From Thuidium tamariscinum (lineage: Eukaryota > Streptophyta > Bryopsida > Hypnales > Thuidiaceae), in contig OX344753.2 of the NCBI GenBank assembly GCA_947034885.2, positions 8,494,001 to 8,558,000 on the forward strand: a DNA stretch of 64,000 nt, written 5' to 3'. This document shows, one piece after another, positions 41,566 to 54,652 of this stretch. The notes below the pieces were generated by a model. It was not told the DNA's origin. It worked only from the letters and a program-made list of their open reading frames with translations, and ran no database searches. Position 1 is the stretch's first letter; each line of letters begins with the position of its first letter. The position numbers and the translations under genes were made by a program.

Positions 41566-44500
41566 AGTTCTCGGTACATTCCATGTTGACTCTGTATGCA
41601 AGCTGACCATAGGGAGAGGGACGCGTGGAAAATTCTTATGAGGGTATCATCTATTTTTATGGTAGGATTCTGTTACTGAAAACGATGAATTCCGTAATTC
41701 GTCACTTGCATGGGCTTACGTTTCTGTTGCTACAGTATTGGATTGGGCCCACAAGGCTGAACCCAGTCGACCCTGGGTTCATGATTTATTGGATTTGGTC
41801 TGAATGAATTACATAAAATTTGCTCAAAAACTACATAACTGATTTAGCCTCATGCAAGCTCCTGCAAGCTTATGCATGATTAAAGTTTTCCAGAAACTTC
41901 ATCCTACCACACTCAGATGGCTTTCACCAAGGAATTCTTTAAAATTGTTAGCCTTTTTCTAACGCACTGTTTAGGATACCTAAATCTCTATACATTGCTA
42001 TGTTCATTGAATTTAACTCCATCCATACGAACCCTTCTATTTAGATACACAATCCATTAATAATCCAAAATTACATAAAAAGTCTTGGCATCTCTGTCGC
42101 TTCAGTCATTCCACATATGTACAGTGAATCGAATTTGCACAAAACAATGAAAGAACATTTGTACACAGCTATGGAATTATAGACAGCACTATAAACTTAC
42201 GGAGTTCACAACTGGACCTTCTTCTATAGTTACCAACACGCCTGACATTTTTTGTGCCTCTCCGACAGCAACAAATATTACTCTTCCAATTATACACTAC
42301 AATGTCTATCCATGAGAGTAGACAAAAATGACGATGGAGTTTTTTCTCCACTACTGCTTCCTGAGACCGCAAACTCTGTTCTCGGATAAAACATCTTCAT
42401 GTGGAGAGTAAAGAACTTTATAATACTCCCTTCGATCTCCAATTCCGGTAAGACTCACCACAGCAGCCCTCCAATTCGAAAGTCCTATACTCACCAAAAA
42501 AATGGAAACAGGTTACGCAACATTCCATACAATTAGTTTGATGCATGCATCTTACTCTCTGACTGCAACCGAATTTACAGAACTGCTTCAGTACTTTCCA
42601 CATATTCTGTAGCAATTCCACAAATGTTTGCATTCTCACCTTACTCCAAGTTTTAGTACTAAATACATCTCCTTTTAAATTACGCATTGAGTCCAGCACT
42701 TCCCGGATGCCCCAAAATCCTCCGACCGTTTCAAGGGCAAATGTCAGCTTAAATGTGTGTTGCGCTTTGGCAAACATCACATTCAATAATACTCCATAGT
42801 ACTCCTGCATGACATGACAGCTCTAGAAGAAACCTCTTCTCCAATGCTTCAAGAATTACTGCAGTATGTTTGTATCCACTTTAGCTTCTTCCAATGCAGT
42901 CTTCCATTACCCATTCCCTCAGGTACAAGCATTTGGCACACGTTCACTCTACAACACAGCAACACTGAACGAATATACAGACTACACACTATACCAAGGC
43001 ATTTCAAGGCAATAGCTATGTCACTTACCCAACGTTGAAGGTTTAGGGAAATCACCAATACTTCCTTATAAAAGACTCACACATAATTCATAAGTCCGAC
43101 TTCAAACTCCTTTTAGAACATGGTCACCTCATTGTACATTCGAATACCTTCTGCACCATCTACGGTCTGCCTATTTAGTGCCTCCAAGGCTCCAACCCCT
43201 ACACATTCAAAGTGCAAGAACAACACAACGAATGAGGTCACCACTAACACATCTGAATTTTAAAAACATTTATAATCATAAGTCGTCATCCAGGAGACAA
43301 TGCTACTTCATCATACAAGCGAATACATACAAATGCTAAAACCACCTAACAATCGCATATTCCAAGTAATAACCATCACACTCTCTGAAGTCCATAGGGC
43401 TCTAAAAGATGACAACCGTACTCACAAAAACACACACGAAACAATGCATGAATAAATTACCTTCGAAATGACTTGCTAGTTGTCAACAAAGAACAGTGTA
43501 AAAAGCTATAGAAAAGAAATATCTCATGCTCTCCCTCATAGGAACTACATTCTTTTGGGCACACAAACTGGTACTACATAAGGCATGGACTTGCATCACT
43601 GTCACCAGAATTCTGTTTCTTTTCTCGTACTCTGCAATCGAGTATTATAGAACACAACGTCTTCAACTTCTAAAAATCGACATACACATGCCTAGAAAAG
43701 AAATTCTGCTGAGAAGCAAAAATTCGGACAAAAAGTCTATATCATAACCACAATGCACGTCAACTTCTAAAAACAACTAAGAAGAAAAACAGTTCAGAAT
43801 AAAACAGGCAAGTCATAATACCCGCACAGTTACACAATTCCATATTCAATGACCGTAATGTACCTAGTCCAACCATTTCCAAACTTCTGTAAAAAAACTA
43901 ATTTAACTTCCGGAGTTTAGGGAGTCAGTTCTTTCTATTCAGCAGACAGTGTTCATATCAACATCAAGTCAAGACAAGAACTGGTTCATTCCCACGACAT
44001 TCACAATTGCTATTACGGACGTCTCAGACATTTACATATCTGAAAGCACTACTTCCATTGAATACGAGGATCTTCAAGATTCTATACATTAGACAAACAC
44101 AATCACAATGTTCACAATTAGTAACTACAGCAGTGCAAAGTCAACCATATACAACTCAATTATTTCACTGTTTCAGGACCACATACGCCTCCAACGTACT
44201 CTTCAGTGCCCACAATTTCTCTGCCTACATTGCGGCATGAACGCTCTGCCACACCGTGCACTTCTGGCTTCACCATGCTGAAAATTACTAGTAATTCAAG
44301 GTAATACCCACCTCCTCATCAATTACCCAGTCATTGGAAAAGTTTGCTTAATCTTCCCATACATACTTACAAGTTCCACATGAATTTGAATGTCGATTCC
44401 GTAGACACTTGGTAACCTCCATGGAATTGTCCATTCTGCACCCACATTTTCAGAAATGTCGACATTCCTTTCCGAAGCTTCTTTACATGACAATGATATC

Positions 44501-46400
44501 CATTTCCTCCGCTCTCTAAACATTATTGCAGCTATATTTCTTGACTCACTTGCTTCTACAACACTCCGTTGTAAAATAGGTTCGTTGACTTGGCTTTGAT
44601 TTACCCTCACAAAACTACCAAAACCTGACTCCCTTAACGAAATGTGCTTTACAATACATCATATGCTTTCACTTTTCACTTAAAAAGTTCGGTTCACGCT
44701 ATTGAATATGCTGCATATGAGACACGTCAGAGCGGGTCTAATAAATACCGTTCACAATTGCAAAAACGAGTTCACGAATCATTGTGGTCAGTCATACTCC
44801 TACTGTCAGCTACGTCCAAGACCACACAATGAATACAGTGAGTTGAAAACTGACCTTCCAATAATTTCACTACCCCTTCTTCAAGATTGAAGGCAAGCTG
44901 CTTCTGCTGTCACACTAGTGCATTCTCACCACAGATTTCCTCCAACAAAATTGCTCCAATCACTTCCACGAAATGCTTCATTTATAATTATAGATTCTTC
45001 CTTTGTTACTTCCCGGAACTTCAGCCTTGAAGAAGTTGCCCTCACCAGCTGCCAATTTCCTGAATTCCTCTATGAATCCAAAACTGCCATGCCACTTCAA
45101 ATTAAACTCAGACAAAGGCATTTACAAAAAATGCAGTTTAGTATAACGGATACTATAATTCACTCATAATACAACCCTGTGTTACACAGCTCCCACTAAT
45201 TACCACAATGCATTAAGGTTTGGACTCGTACACGACAAATTTAACCCTACTAAAATGAATCAAAGCTCCTTTGCTTCGTCCCATTCACTTCTGCTTAGAC
45301 CTCCCCGACCATAGAAACTACTTTCTACTTCGCAGTACAGGGCACTTACCCACTGAGTGACATATTCGTTGATTCTCTATGCAACAAATGCAACTTCCAG
45401 AATTTCAACGACAGCCTCTGTGACCGCTTTTCTTCGACAAACTGAAAGAATGCTTTACTATGTGCCAGCAGTTCACATATACAATGGAACTGCATGGCAC
45501 ATTACAAACACCAAAGAGTACTACAAATAATTCTGACATTGTTTATGCCATAACTACTTCCTATGACTAAAATACAATTACGAAATGAATACGCACGACC
45601 CTCACTAAATTTAAAAGCAAGCTTTGACAGTTGTCTTGTGCCATTCTGTCAGTGACGGTCATTTCCGTACCCGACCCAAACTTCACTGCCTCTTTCTGAG
45701 GACTCCCTCCAAGGATACAACTTTCTTGGAGTTCAGTCGTACACTTCCGTCATACCTTATCCACTTACAAAGAAAAGAACCATATGTGCGGCAAACTCTT
45801 CGTTCCATTTCTGTTTAGTATATCGAATATATTCAATAAGTTCACGAAAATCTTGAACTCGGATCCCCATTCCAACACTTACAACAATCATTCTCGATTT
45901 ATTCTTAGAGTCTGCAATTTCCTTGCTCCACATCAGAGCTTAACAATTGCATCTCATAATACTCAAACTCCTATAATAACACTATGCACTTCCTATATAA
46001 TTCAGTGCTATATAACAACCAACACTATAGTTAGGATGTAGGACAATTTCTTGTCTACTGCATAAGATTAAAAGCAAACTCCTCCAAAAAAGAAGAGTCA
46101 AACGTTAGCAACTACTGCACCATGTTTTGGCTGCTTCACTTCCCTACTGCAACTACACTTCAGTCTCGAGAGAACTCCTCGCATTCTTTTGAAATCTTGC
46201 ACGCTCCCAGTTTGATTAACCGCCTCCCCCTTCATGCGTCCACATTACCACGCTGCAAGTCCACACCCACAGTGCCACAATCGTGGAATAACATCAAACA
46301 CAATGACACGGCTAATTAAATGAAGCTTCATGTGTCTTCAATCATGACTCGGAATTCCTGGTGATTGACATACTTCACTTGCAAGGATAAATCTCTTTGC
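41566..46400. other. Left internal, A/C-skewed region of the CACTA element
   Basis: About 4.8 kb with few long open frames. The + strand is conspicuously poor in G compared with C, so the - strand is G/T-rich, the same polarity as the accessory gene transcribed leftwards. It may be a long 3' UTR or non-coding filler of the element. A - strand frame at 42,810-42,418 (130 codons, Cys-rich towards its end) is the longest, and I do not recognise it. No captured host gene is evident. Confidence 0.4.
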
Positions 46401-46419
46401 ATGATTGCTTGTTTACCTC

Positions 46420-49400
46420 TCGTCTTTCACTACCACTGTATGGTGTTGACATTCCTGATCGAGATGGAACTAAAGTATTTGATGTGGAAGCCTCTCCTTT
46501 TCCTGCCTGAAGCCGCTCAATTTCAGCTTTCAAAGATTCAATGAACTCATCTTTGGAAAGGTTCTGCGCATTGGAAATGCTATAACTTTGCTGGGCAACA
46601 TTGGCCTTTCTTGGACTGTCGTTCATATCATGCACACTATATTCAATGCGTCTTCCGATCCTCTTCACAATCAACAAACATTCCATCAAAATTAGTTGTT
46701 CCACTATTGAAACTGAATTTGTTCTTCTCGTACAATACGAGACTTCCCTCTCGCCTCTGCATGTCTCAAGGGCTTCTTTCTTGCAGGTACGGTCCGACAC
46801 TGCCACCGATGGAGCTGCACACACAATAACGCTATCCACAATTTCCAATATGGGAAACACTAATACAACATGTCATCTTACATCCTTCCTTTCCATGGCA
46901 TAAGTTCAAATTGATGTACGACTAATTTCCCTTTATGCATGTGAGATTCTGTCAAGCCATTACCTACACCACTATGCACATGTCACATCCTCAAGAAACC
47001 ACCACAATAAAATAGGCCATGAACAAATGCGTATTTGAAGTGGAGACAAACCTTGGACACTTTCTTTGCGTGTCCCCTGTACTGCTCACTGTCACTTGTA
47101 TCACTAGAGTGTCCATCTGAATTTTTCCCTGGTGATTGGGAACGCCTGTCCTCATCCGACGATATAACTTCAATGCTGTCTCTGTCCCTCTTGCATGACA
47201 CAATACTTTTTTTCCGCTTCTGTCCTCCAAAACCTTTATCGCGCTCCATTTCTTCTTCTACTTCTTCGGGATGTGGTGACCTTCGCAAAACACTACGAAG
47301 CTTCTTTCTTATACCGTTCACTCCTCTTGCTCCAGTTCTACCAAGTGTCTTCCGACATGAATTAGCGTACCGTCCTTGCTCAGACTTTTCCTCCCTCTGC
47401 CTGCTGTAAGCTAGCTTCTCTAGACGACGCCATACTTGTCGATCAGTGGTCAACGGTTGCTTCCCGCCGTTCTTTATTAATGAGATTAGTTCGCCCCTCT
47501 TCTTTGTCATTGCCTTACCCATCAATCCCCTCAGGTAATCTTCGTTGAGCTTTCCTGAGTACTCAAAATTCTCGTTCAGTCTGTCTTTAAAAATCTGGAT
47601 GCTGTCGTAGGTTTGCTTTCTCATATGTGTGCATGAAGGATCCAGCCCACTTGCCAACTTGCTTATTTCGGCTACCCATGCTGGCTTCCCAGGACCATAT
47701 GGCTTCCCTTCAGGATCAAGAGTCAAATAGAAAGCCTTCCTGCCATCTTTCTGTCTGTTGACCATGTTGTCCTCGCGAGTTGTTTGTTCGTGACGACGTT
47801 CTCTCCTACCCGTCGTTGGGGACGTATCCAATCTGGGTTTTTCCTTTACGGATGTGAAACCCATGGACTGACTTCTTCTTCTACTATCCTGCATGTCTCT
47901 TGACATTCTTTGAGGAGACCTTGGAGACTCCGGTGTTTGGCTTCTCTTACGTGGCCTTCGATCGTAAAGAGGTGAAAGAGATCTACTATGCCCACGATAG
48001 TTCTCCGGAGATGGCGAGTCGTACCTTTGACTACGACGGCGATCCATACTTGAGGACCTCATTGACGTTCTGTACTCTGAAAGCCAAACAAGGATTGTAA
48101 GAACCTCCTAATACGATTTGGAAGCAACAACTTTTACTAATTGAAAAACTACATCAAAACTTCATGTATACCGTATAACAGTATAATAAGTATTTCGATC
48201 TGGGCAAATCAAATTGTTCCTTTCCACAACAATGTCCACCTATTTAAACAAAGAGAATCGATTATATGAGAACTTAGAATTTGCAGACAACAATCCTTTG
48301 CTATAATAAAAAAAATATTATATGTAAGCACAGCCGCATTGAATTCGGCAAAGAACATCTAAAAAAGGGTGTGCACTACAAACTTTAATATATAAGATCT
48401 TCAATTTCGTATAGGAAAAATTGTATGTGGAATTGCACGAAACTGAATGCAATGTTCAAAGTCATTCTCTTACCCTTGACAACCAAATCTCCAGGTGCAG
48501 AATGCACGGAAACTAAGAGGACTGCCTACTTAAAAAATGACTCGGTGCATACTTATAATCGTGCACTACAGCCTTTATGAACTTGTTTACCTTAACCTCA
48601 AAAGATGCTATTAAAGAATTATCTTGCTTTCTGTACTTTTTCAACCAAATGGCAACGATGACAATTCTTCTCTCACAAATTAATTACACATATTTAACAT
48701 GACCAAGGACTACAGCCATCTCAATCTTCTGAGAACATAGACTAGCTACAAGTGAATATACTCTATATAATTGAGCATGTGGGATGAAATTATAATCATA
48801 CAGTCAACAGAAATCATGGCAATATAACAAACATAGAGTGCATGGACGCTCATGAATAGGGAATGACGACATGCATCTTCACGTATTACAGGACCCATAT
48901 CACATGATATAAAAGACAACGACAACCTAACAGCACATAATCAAATAAACAAAAACAAATATCCAATGGCCCCTCAGCGCAAAAAAGAAGTTCCCAAGAA
49001 AATCACAACTACCATCAATGAAGAATTATGACAATGGACATTCTTTGAATCTCCAGATCGAATAAACTTACCTCGGGGAAAATGGTCTGTTACTGTAGTG
49101 TCTTCATCATACTCGGGTACCTGATGAACACTCTTCTCTTCATGAGATTTTCTTCCACGTCTAGGGCTCCTAGATTGATTGCGATTGGAACTGCGGTAGC
49201 CTGAACTGCGATAATCATCTGCATAAGGGCTCCGTCGCCAATTTCTTGTAGGGCTTCTAGAACGGGAGCGTTGATCAAATCTTTGATCAGATGAAAGGCC
49301 ATTTCGAACAGAGTCAATTCTTCCACCATTTTTACCTCTGTTTCTCTGCAAAACCAGGTAATAAGCACTTGTCAATGAATCTACCAATTCTACAATGTGC

Positions 49401-50861
49401 TACAGCCTTCTTTGGTTGAAAATCACGTACAGCAAACAAGCAGTGTAATCACTTCTCACATCTATATCATATTCAAACATCATTCTCACTGCGCACTTCT
49501 GTACGTAACCGCTTTCGTTAGATTGAATCATGGTATGCATGCACAAACTATCTTGCCTTCATAATCTTATTTGTATAACATATCTCATAAAAAACGCTTA
49601 CGTCGTCCATCATTCTTTTTGGCGGTGACCGACTCTGCCTGCGCTTTTGAAATTGACGTTCAGGACCTTTGTCCCCTGAATCCACATCGTTCTCAATGTC
49701 GATATCCTGCCTTTCACGCTGATCATTCTTTTGAACACTTCCTGAAGCCCGTCCTGACTTAACCAAGCCATCTGAAATTGGCTCTTCAATAGGGCGTTGG
49801 ACTATGACTGGTGAACTGAAGGCGACTTCTTCTTCCATAAGAATAGCAGCATCCTCTTGCACTGCCTTCTCATACTCTACAAATACGTGGTATAGAAATA
49901 TCCTTGACGTCAGCATCGCAAATTGAGAATTTTGCGGATGTCAATGACACATTCGATGACTACAAAAACACGAGTGCCACACATCCAGAACTTATGTAGA
50001 CAACATAATAAACTGAAGAGTAAGTGCCCAACCAACGTATGCAGTCCGACATGAAATTATTTTCTGTTCTTGGCACACTTTCACGAAATTGCTGGTGTAC
50101 TGTATGCCTTCAATCCAAAATTTCTAATTATTTCCCTAATTCATAGAAGAAATACATACAAACTTTAATAAGGGCCTATGCGCTACAGAGTAACAGAAAT
50201 CAAAGGTTGAAACTTGAAAGAATACCTGACATTTCTAAGGACTCTCATCCGTTCTACAGATTACTGCACCTGACGTATAAAAGGTAAGTGTCCTTGTCAT
50301 TTATTCTTATTTTTCAATTTTTTCATAGCATATACTCCTAGCAACTTAGTAGAAAGAAGAGTCATGTACCTGTCCCCGTCATAGTTCTTGAAGACTTCGG
50401 AGGAGAACAACGCATAGAAGAAGTTCTGGCTGGTGTAACATCATTGTTCCTATCTCCTATACTTGCATTGTGTGTCACTGCATTTGGGATGCTTGTAGGG
50501 TTAGACGGTTGAAGAACAGATCTGACATGTCGACCGCAAGCGATAGCGTCTTCTCCCTCTTCCGACGAAGTTCGTCTACATCAGGCGCAGGAGCCTTTGA
50601 ACGGCCCAGTACTACGTCTGCCGCTGATGTAGTCAATGATTTGGCTTTTCGTTTCCCCTTGACAACATCAGCCACCTTCACCTTTCCCTTGGGACGTCCT
50701 CTAGCCCTTTTAATGGAGTCGTTCACTGTAGTGTCTGCATGAGACTCCTCCACAGTTGTATTTTTAGTGGACGGTGATTTCTGTGATGATGCTGCAGCAT
50801 TAACTTTCTTTGGAGGTAACCATGGTTGTGGAATATCTTTCGCTTTCAACCGAGTACTCAT
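46420..50861 (-). CDS. CACTA accessory protein: AT-hook, RS-rich arrays, Transposase_24-like region
   Basis: Probably the DNA-binding partner (TNPA-like role) of the transposase. Exons on the - strand: about 50861-50370, 49876-49602, 49345-49072, 48076-47052, then C-terminal exons within 46,830-46,420. Junctions from 50370 to 47052 agree in phase. Order of parts: MSTRLKAKDIPQPWLPP start; an AT-hook (RGRPKGK); an acidic segment; Ser-Arg arrays (RSRSRSPTRNWRRSP, NQSRSPRRGRK, SPRSPQRMSRD) like SR splicing factors; then a helical region ending VWRRLEKLAYSRQREEKSEQ, which resembles Transposase_24/PTTA proteins encoded beside plant En/Spm transposases; a basic/acidic tail with SSDEDRRSQSPGK; and a coiled-coil end (EFIESLKAEIERLQAG). 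Exon 1 changes reading frame near 50,530, by either an unseen small intron or a frameshift. Exons 5 and later are provisional. The Transposase_24 link is by motif, not alignment. Confidence 0.6.
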
Positions 50862-52115
50862 TTTTTTGGGCTGCCAACTCACAGCATCCACCCGAAACTA
50901 GTAAAGAATCTGAATGCCAGAAATGGAGACGACAACGTCAATATACATTTCCCTCAAAATGGTGCAGAGCAAGAGTGGTGTCCACTGACCTAGCTAGCAT
51001 GAATACCATCTTCAAATTAGAACTAATCTAGTGCAATACCTCTATCAGGAAATACCTCTGTATACGACATATATCGCCATCACAATGTGACAATTTCTGT
51101 GAACACGGCTTGTCACAAAACAAAACGTAAAACAATTGTGATAGTGACAGTGTGACACTTACCGTATCTTGATCGAAGGTCATTCGCTAATGAACTTGTT
51201 TCACTTGTTCCAGAGATTCTATAACTCTACAATAATCGGACTCCGTGTTTCTAGATAGTACTACAAGCAATGGCAACAATGGTAGCGGTGACTGCTACTA
51301 CAGAATGAAATTAGTTATACATTGCCCACATTCTCGAATGTGCCCATGAATTCACTTACTCCCTTCCTGTGTTTGTTCACATTTGCTACTAAGTGCCTGA
51401 TATTACGACATTACAGATTCCTAACTCCACCGCTTTTGGAGAGAATTTTTTATCTAATATTGACATTTGCATTGCGGGAGTTTGGGTGCTTCCTCTTGGA
51501 TTGTCAGGAACATTGAATAACTGTTTTCTTTTAAAAGAAAGTAGCTGAACAAGTTGACGACTACACATACGGCATGTGACACTTGCGCCTTCGCTTTGCA
51601 ACAATAGAAAGGAAAAAAAGCTAATGTTCGAGTAGACATAGAGTTGGGGCCTAAAAACTGAAAGACGCCAATGCGGCAATGCCCATTAGACACAAGCGAA
51701 GGCTGCAGCATGGCACCGTCGCAAGCGTCCAAGGCGAAAAGCGAACCTGACAGTCATCTTTGGGTCATCACTATCCAACCTAAGTTACACGCGTGTGTAA
51801 CAAATGTCATCCACTGACTAAAATTAGGGTTTCTGAAAAGGCACACTTCACGAGGAAAATGACACGTCTTCTTCGTAATGCACATGGCAACCCCAAACCA
51901 TTGCTATTGATGGATTCTTGTGGTGCCCGTCATCTTGGATCAGGAAACTTAGGTTATTCGTATTTTACCTTCGTGAAGTTCCGCTTTCCGTCACGCAGTT
52001 TCCAGTTCCTGTCAAAGTGAAAACAAAATACTGTGTAAACATTCCGGAGGCTTCTACAAGTAATTTCTAGGAGACGTAGGAGAGTGACAATTCATGCGGG
52101 CCACAGAAGTGTAAA

Positions 52116-52204
52116 GGCGGCGCCCAATATTTCGGAGGGTTCAGGATGGCGTTCATTGCCAAAATAATGGTGCTACTGTTGCTGTTGCGAAATATTTGGC
52201 GGCC
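52116..52204. repeat. Short imperfect foldback
   Basis: GGCGCCCAATATTTCG on the left is mirrored by CGAAATATTTGGCGGCC on the right, an inverted repeat of about 16-17 bp with a loop of about 55 bp containing CTACTGTTGCTGTTGC. It lies between the two divergent transposon genes. Confidence 0.5.
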
Positions 52205-54307
52205 ACTAGCGACAACCAGCTGTAGTATAGAATGACAACATGGGCAGTTCGCAAATGTTCAAGGTCTGCACTCGCCATTCTGTACGGTTAGTAAGCACTG
52301 GACTATATCTTAGCTTCATTGTTGATTAGCTACAGATTATCGTAACTGATGATTTAGTTTGAAATACTCACAAAGCATGGTCGTTGTGGACTAAGTCTTG
52401 AAAGTAGCATTTGCTGTCCACGGCCATTTGCAACTGGTACACCTCGTATTCTGTAGGAATGTCCATATCTTATAATTAACAATCTCCTTTTTGATCCCGC
52501 AGCAAGAAAAGTAGCACTCCTGTATGCGGAAGGCCGGACGCGGGGTTTGCTATAGTTCACTTCGTGGAGTAGTCACTGGTCGGCTCAGCAACAGCAAAGA
52601 GGAAGTCTAAAATTTTAGGTGATGCAAGATCTTCACCCAGAAACGTAAACTTCAGTTTAAAGCAACAGTGACTCCTCTGAAGATACACTTGTTTATATCA
52701 ATTGCGATATTTTACTTCATTATTTGCATGAGAGAATGATTGCATGAGAGATTTGGAAGGATTCTGTAATCACTGTAATTTGTAAGTAGTCTTGAAACTA
52801 AAGAAGACCGTACAGAACGGGAGAAATCTTAGGACGTAGACATCTTAACTTCGCTTCAATATCTTAACTTCGCTTTAGTACTCGCGTCATGACTTCCTGC
52901 TATAGAAGTGAATGCATCATGGGACGGTAATTGTAAAAAAACGGAAGGGCATACTTTCAAAGGCATCGCAATACTTAGAGATTTAGGGTGTGAGTTCGAG
53001 TTCCAGAAATAGTACATATATATTACTTGTAGTACTCTTCTCACAGTGTCCTTCTATATTGTATGTCAACATCCACCCACCCTCAAGTCGTTAGCGAAAC
53101 AGGACGATTTTAGAATATGAAGTCACATTTGTAGGTAAAAGCCACGTTTTCTGCAACCATGAACATGCACAACTGAACCTCCCACAAAGTACCGTCTCCA
53201 ACACTGAAATATACTTAGTGACTAGAAGTACAACAACATCAGGTTGCTTGATCTTTGTATAACTGATAGCTTCAGAATTTTTAGTCAAAGGTATTATTGT
53301 TCTGGGATATGATAATACAAATGTTAAACGTTTTAAGTGACAGTTTCTAGTTAATCATGTGGTTTCAGTTTGGGGCATTTAACAATTGATGGTCAATTGA
53401 ATGCGGCTGTAATGGGAGATTGAATTGGATTTTTCAAATGTACTCCTGTTAGCGTAAGAGTCTTATGTATTGTCTGCTCTCAATTACAAGTTCTTCAGAG
53501 TAGAAAATGAGGGTGAGCCCACCATCTAGTCATTTCAGTAGCCTATTTTGGTTTTCTTCAATGTCGATATTTTTTCTTCATTTAGAAGCGTTTCCTACAT
53601 GAAACACGTTAGAGATATTTTCCTTCTTTTGGTTTGCGGTTGCATCCTCATTGAAGTATAAACCTTCTGTAAATGACAAGTTCATTATATTCATATGTAT
53701 ATATTTTTGATAAAGTCGTTTGCGTGGAACCAAAGTAAGAAATACGGCATATAGTACTCTGTAATTGTAACATTATAGTTAAACTTGAACTTCAAGCTCT
53801 TATTCTTGTATTCACAGTGTAATATAAGCATTCCTTACTTGATATTAAAAAAAAATCTGGTGATGTTCCACACATAGCTTTCGAGCGAAACATGTTGGAT
53901 ATGTTCAGATTTCCTTTAATTTATTGCACTCATGTAGGCATTGGCAAGTCATGTTGAAGAGGCCTGAGTCTGACACCTGAATTGGATTACTGCTACGCAT
54001 GAACAATCTCGTTCGTAAGGTCAGTAAGTCTTCAACCTTTTCATTTGAACATTGAATATGTAATCGAATTTACATTGGCATAGTTTTTATTATTAAAAGA
54101 AGAGGCTGAACAAAACAGTGAATTCTATGAATTCCGTACTAACAATGTGTATTGAGGAATGCAAATCTGGACGAATTCAGTGGACTCCATCTCTTTAATT
54201 GGTACTTTAGGAATTCCTAACATCCCCTAGAGGAGGGTGAAAATGAAAAGTCCGTGGCTGAAGGTTCCCATAATCCTCAAAACCAATTCATTCGTTGAAA
54301 CTTATTA

Positions 54308-54652
54308 TTGATGAATATCCAGGAACACATGGACTCCGTGGACCGTAAGACTATTGAGAGAAAAAAAAGGATGAGGGAACATGCCGAAGATGAGGCACAT
54401 GTGTGCATGTCAACGGAGCAGTGCCTCGAAGTCTCTGGAAACATTCCCAATCCTGAGGATAGAAGTTTGCATTATAGTTCGGCGCTCCAAGTGAAAGTCA
54501 TTAAAGAAAAAACGGAAGGGCCTAGTATTAGACGCAATAGAAAGGCTTGCATGAGGGAGCAACTGCTTACTATGCTTGTTGATTCATGCACACTCCTGGA
54601 GAAGGCTTTATTCCTAGAAGAAAAGTCTCGACTTCTATTGGAAGACCTCTGA
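54308..54652 (+). CDS. Unrecognised 114-codon open frame in the CACTA element
   Basis: An open frame starting MMNIQEHMDSVDRKTIERKK and ending in LLEKALFLEEKSRLLLEDL with a stop at 54,650-54,652. It is charged (Glu/Lys/Arg-rich) with a leucine-rich, probably helical C-terminus, so it could be a small element-encoded protein or an exon. No family is recognised. Codon use is unremarkable and chance cannot be excluded. Confidence 0.3.
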   Translation: MMNIQEHMDSVDRKTIERKKRMREHAEDEAHVCMSTEQCLEVSGNIPNPEDRSLHYSSALQVKVIKEKTEGPSIRRNRKACMREQLLTMLVDSCTLLEKALFLEEKSRLLLEDL

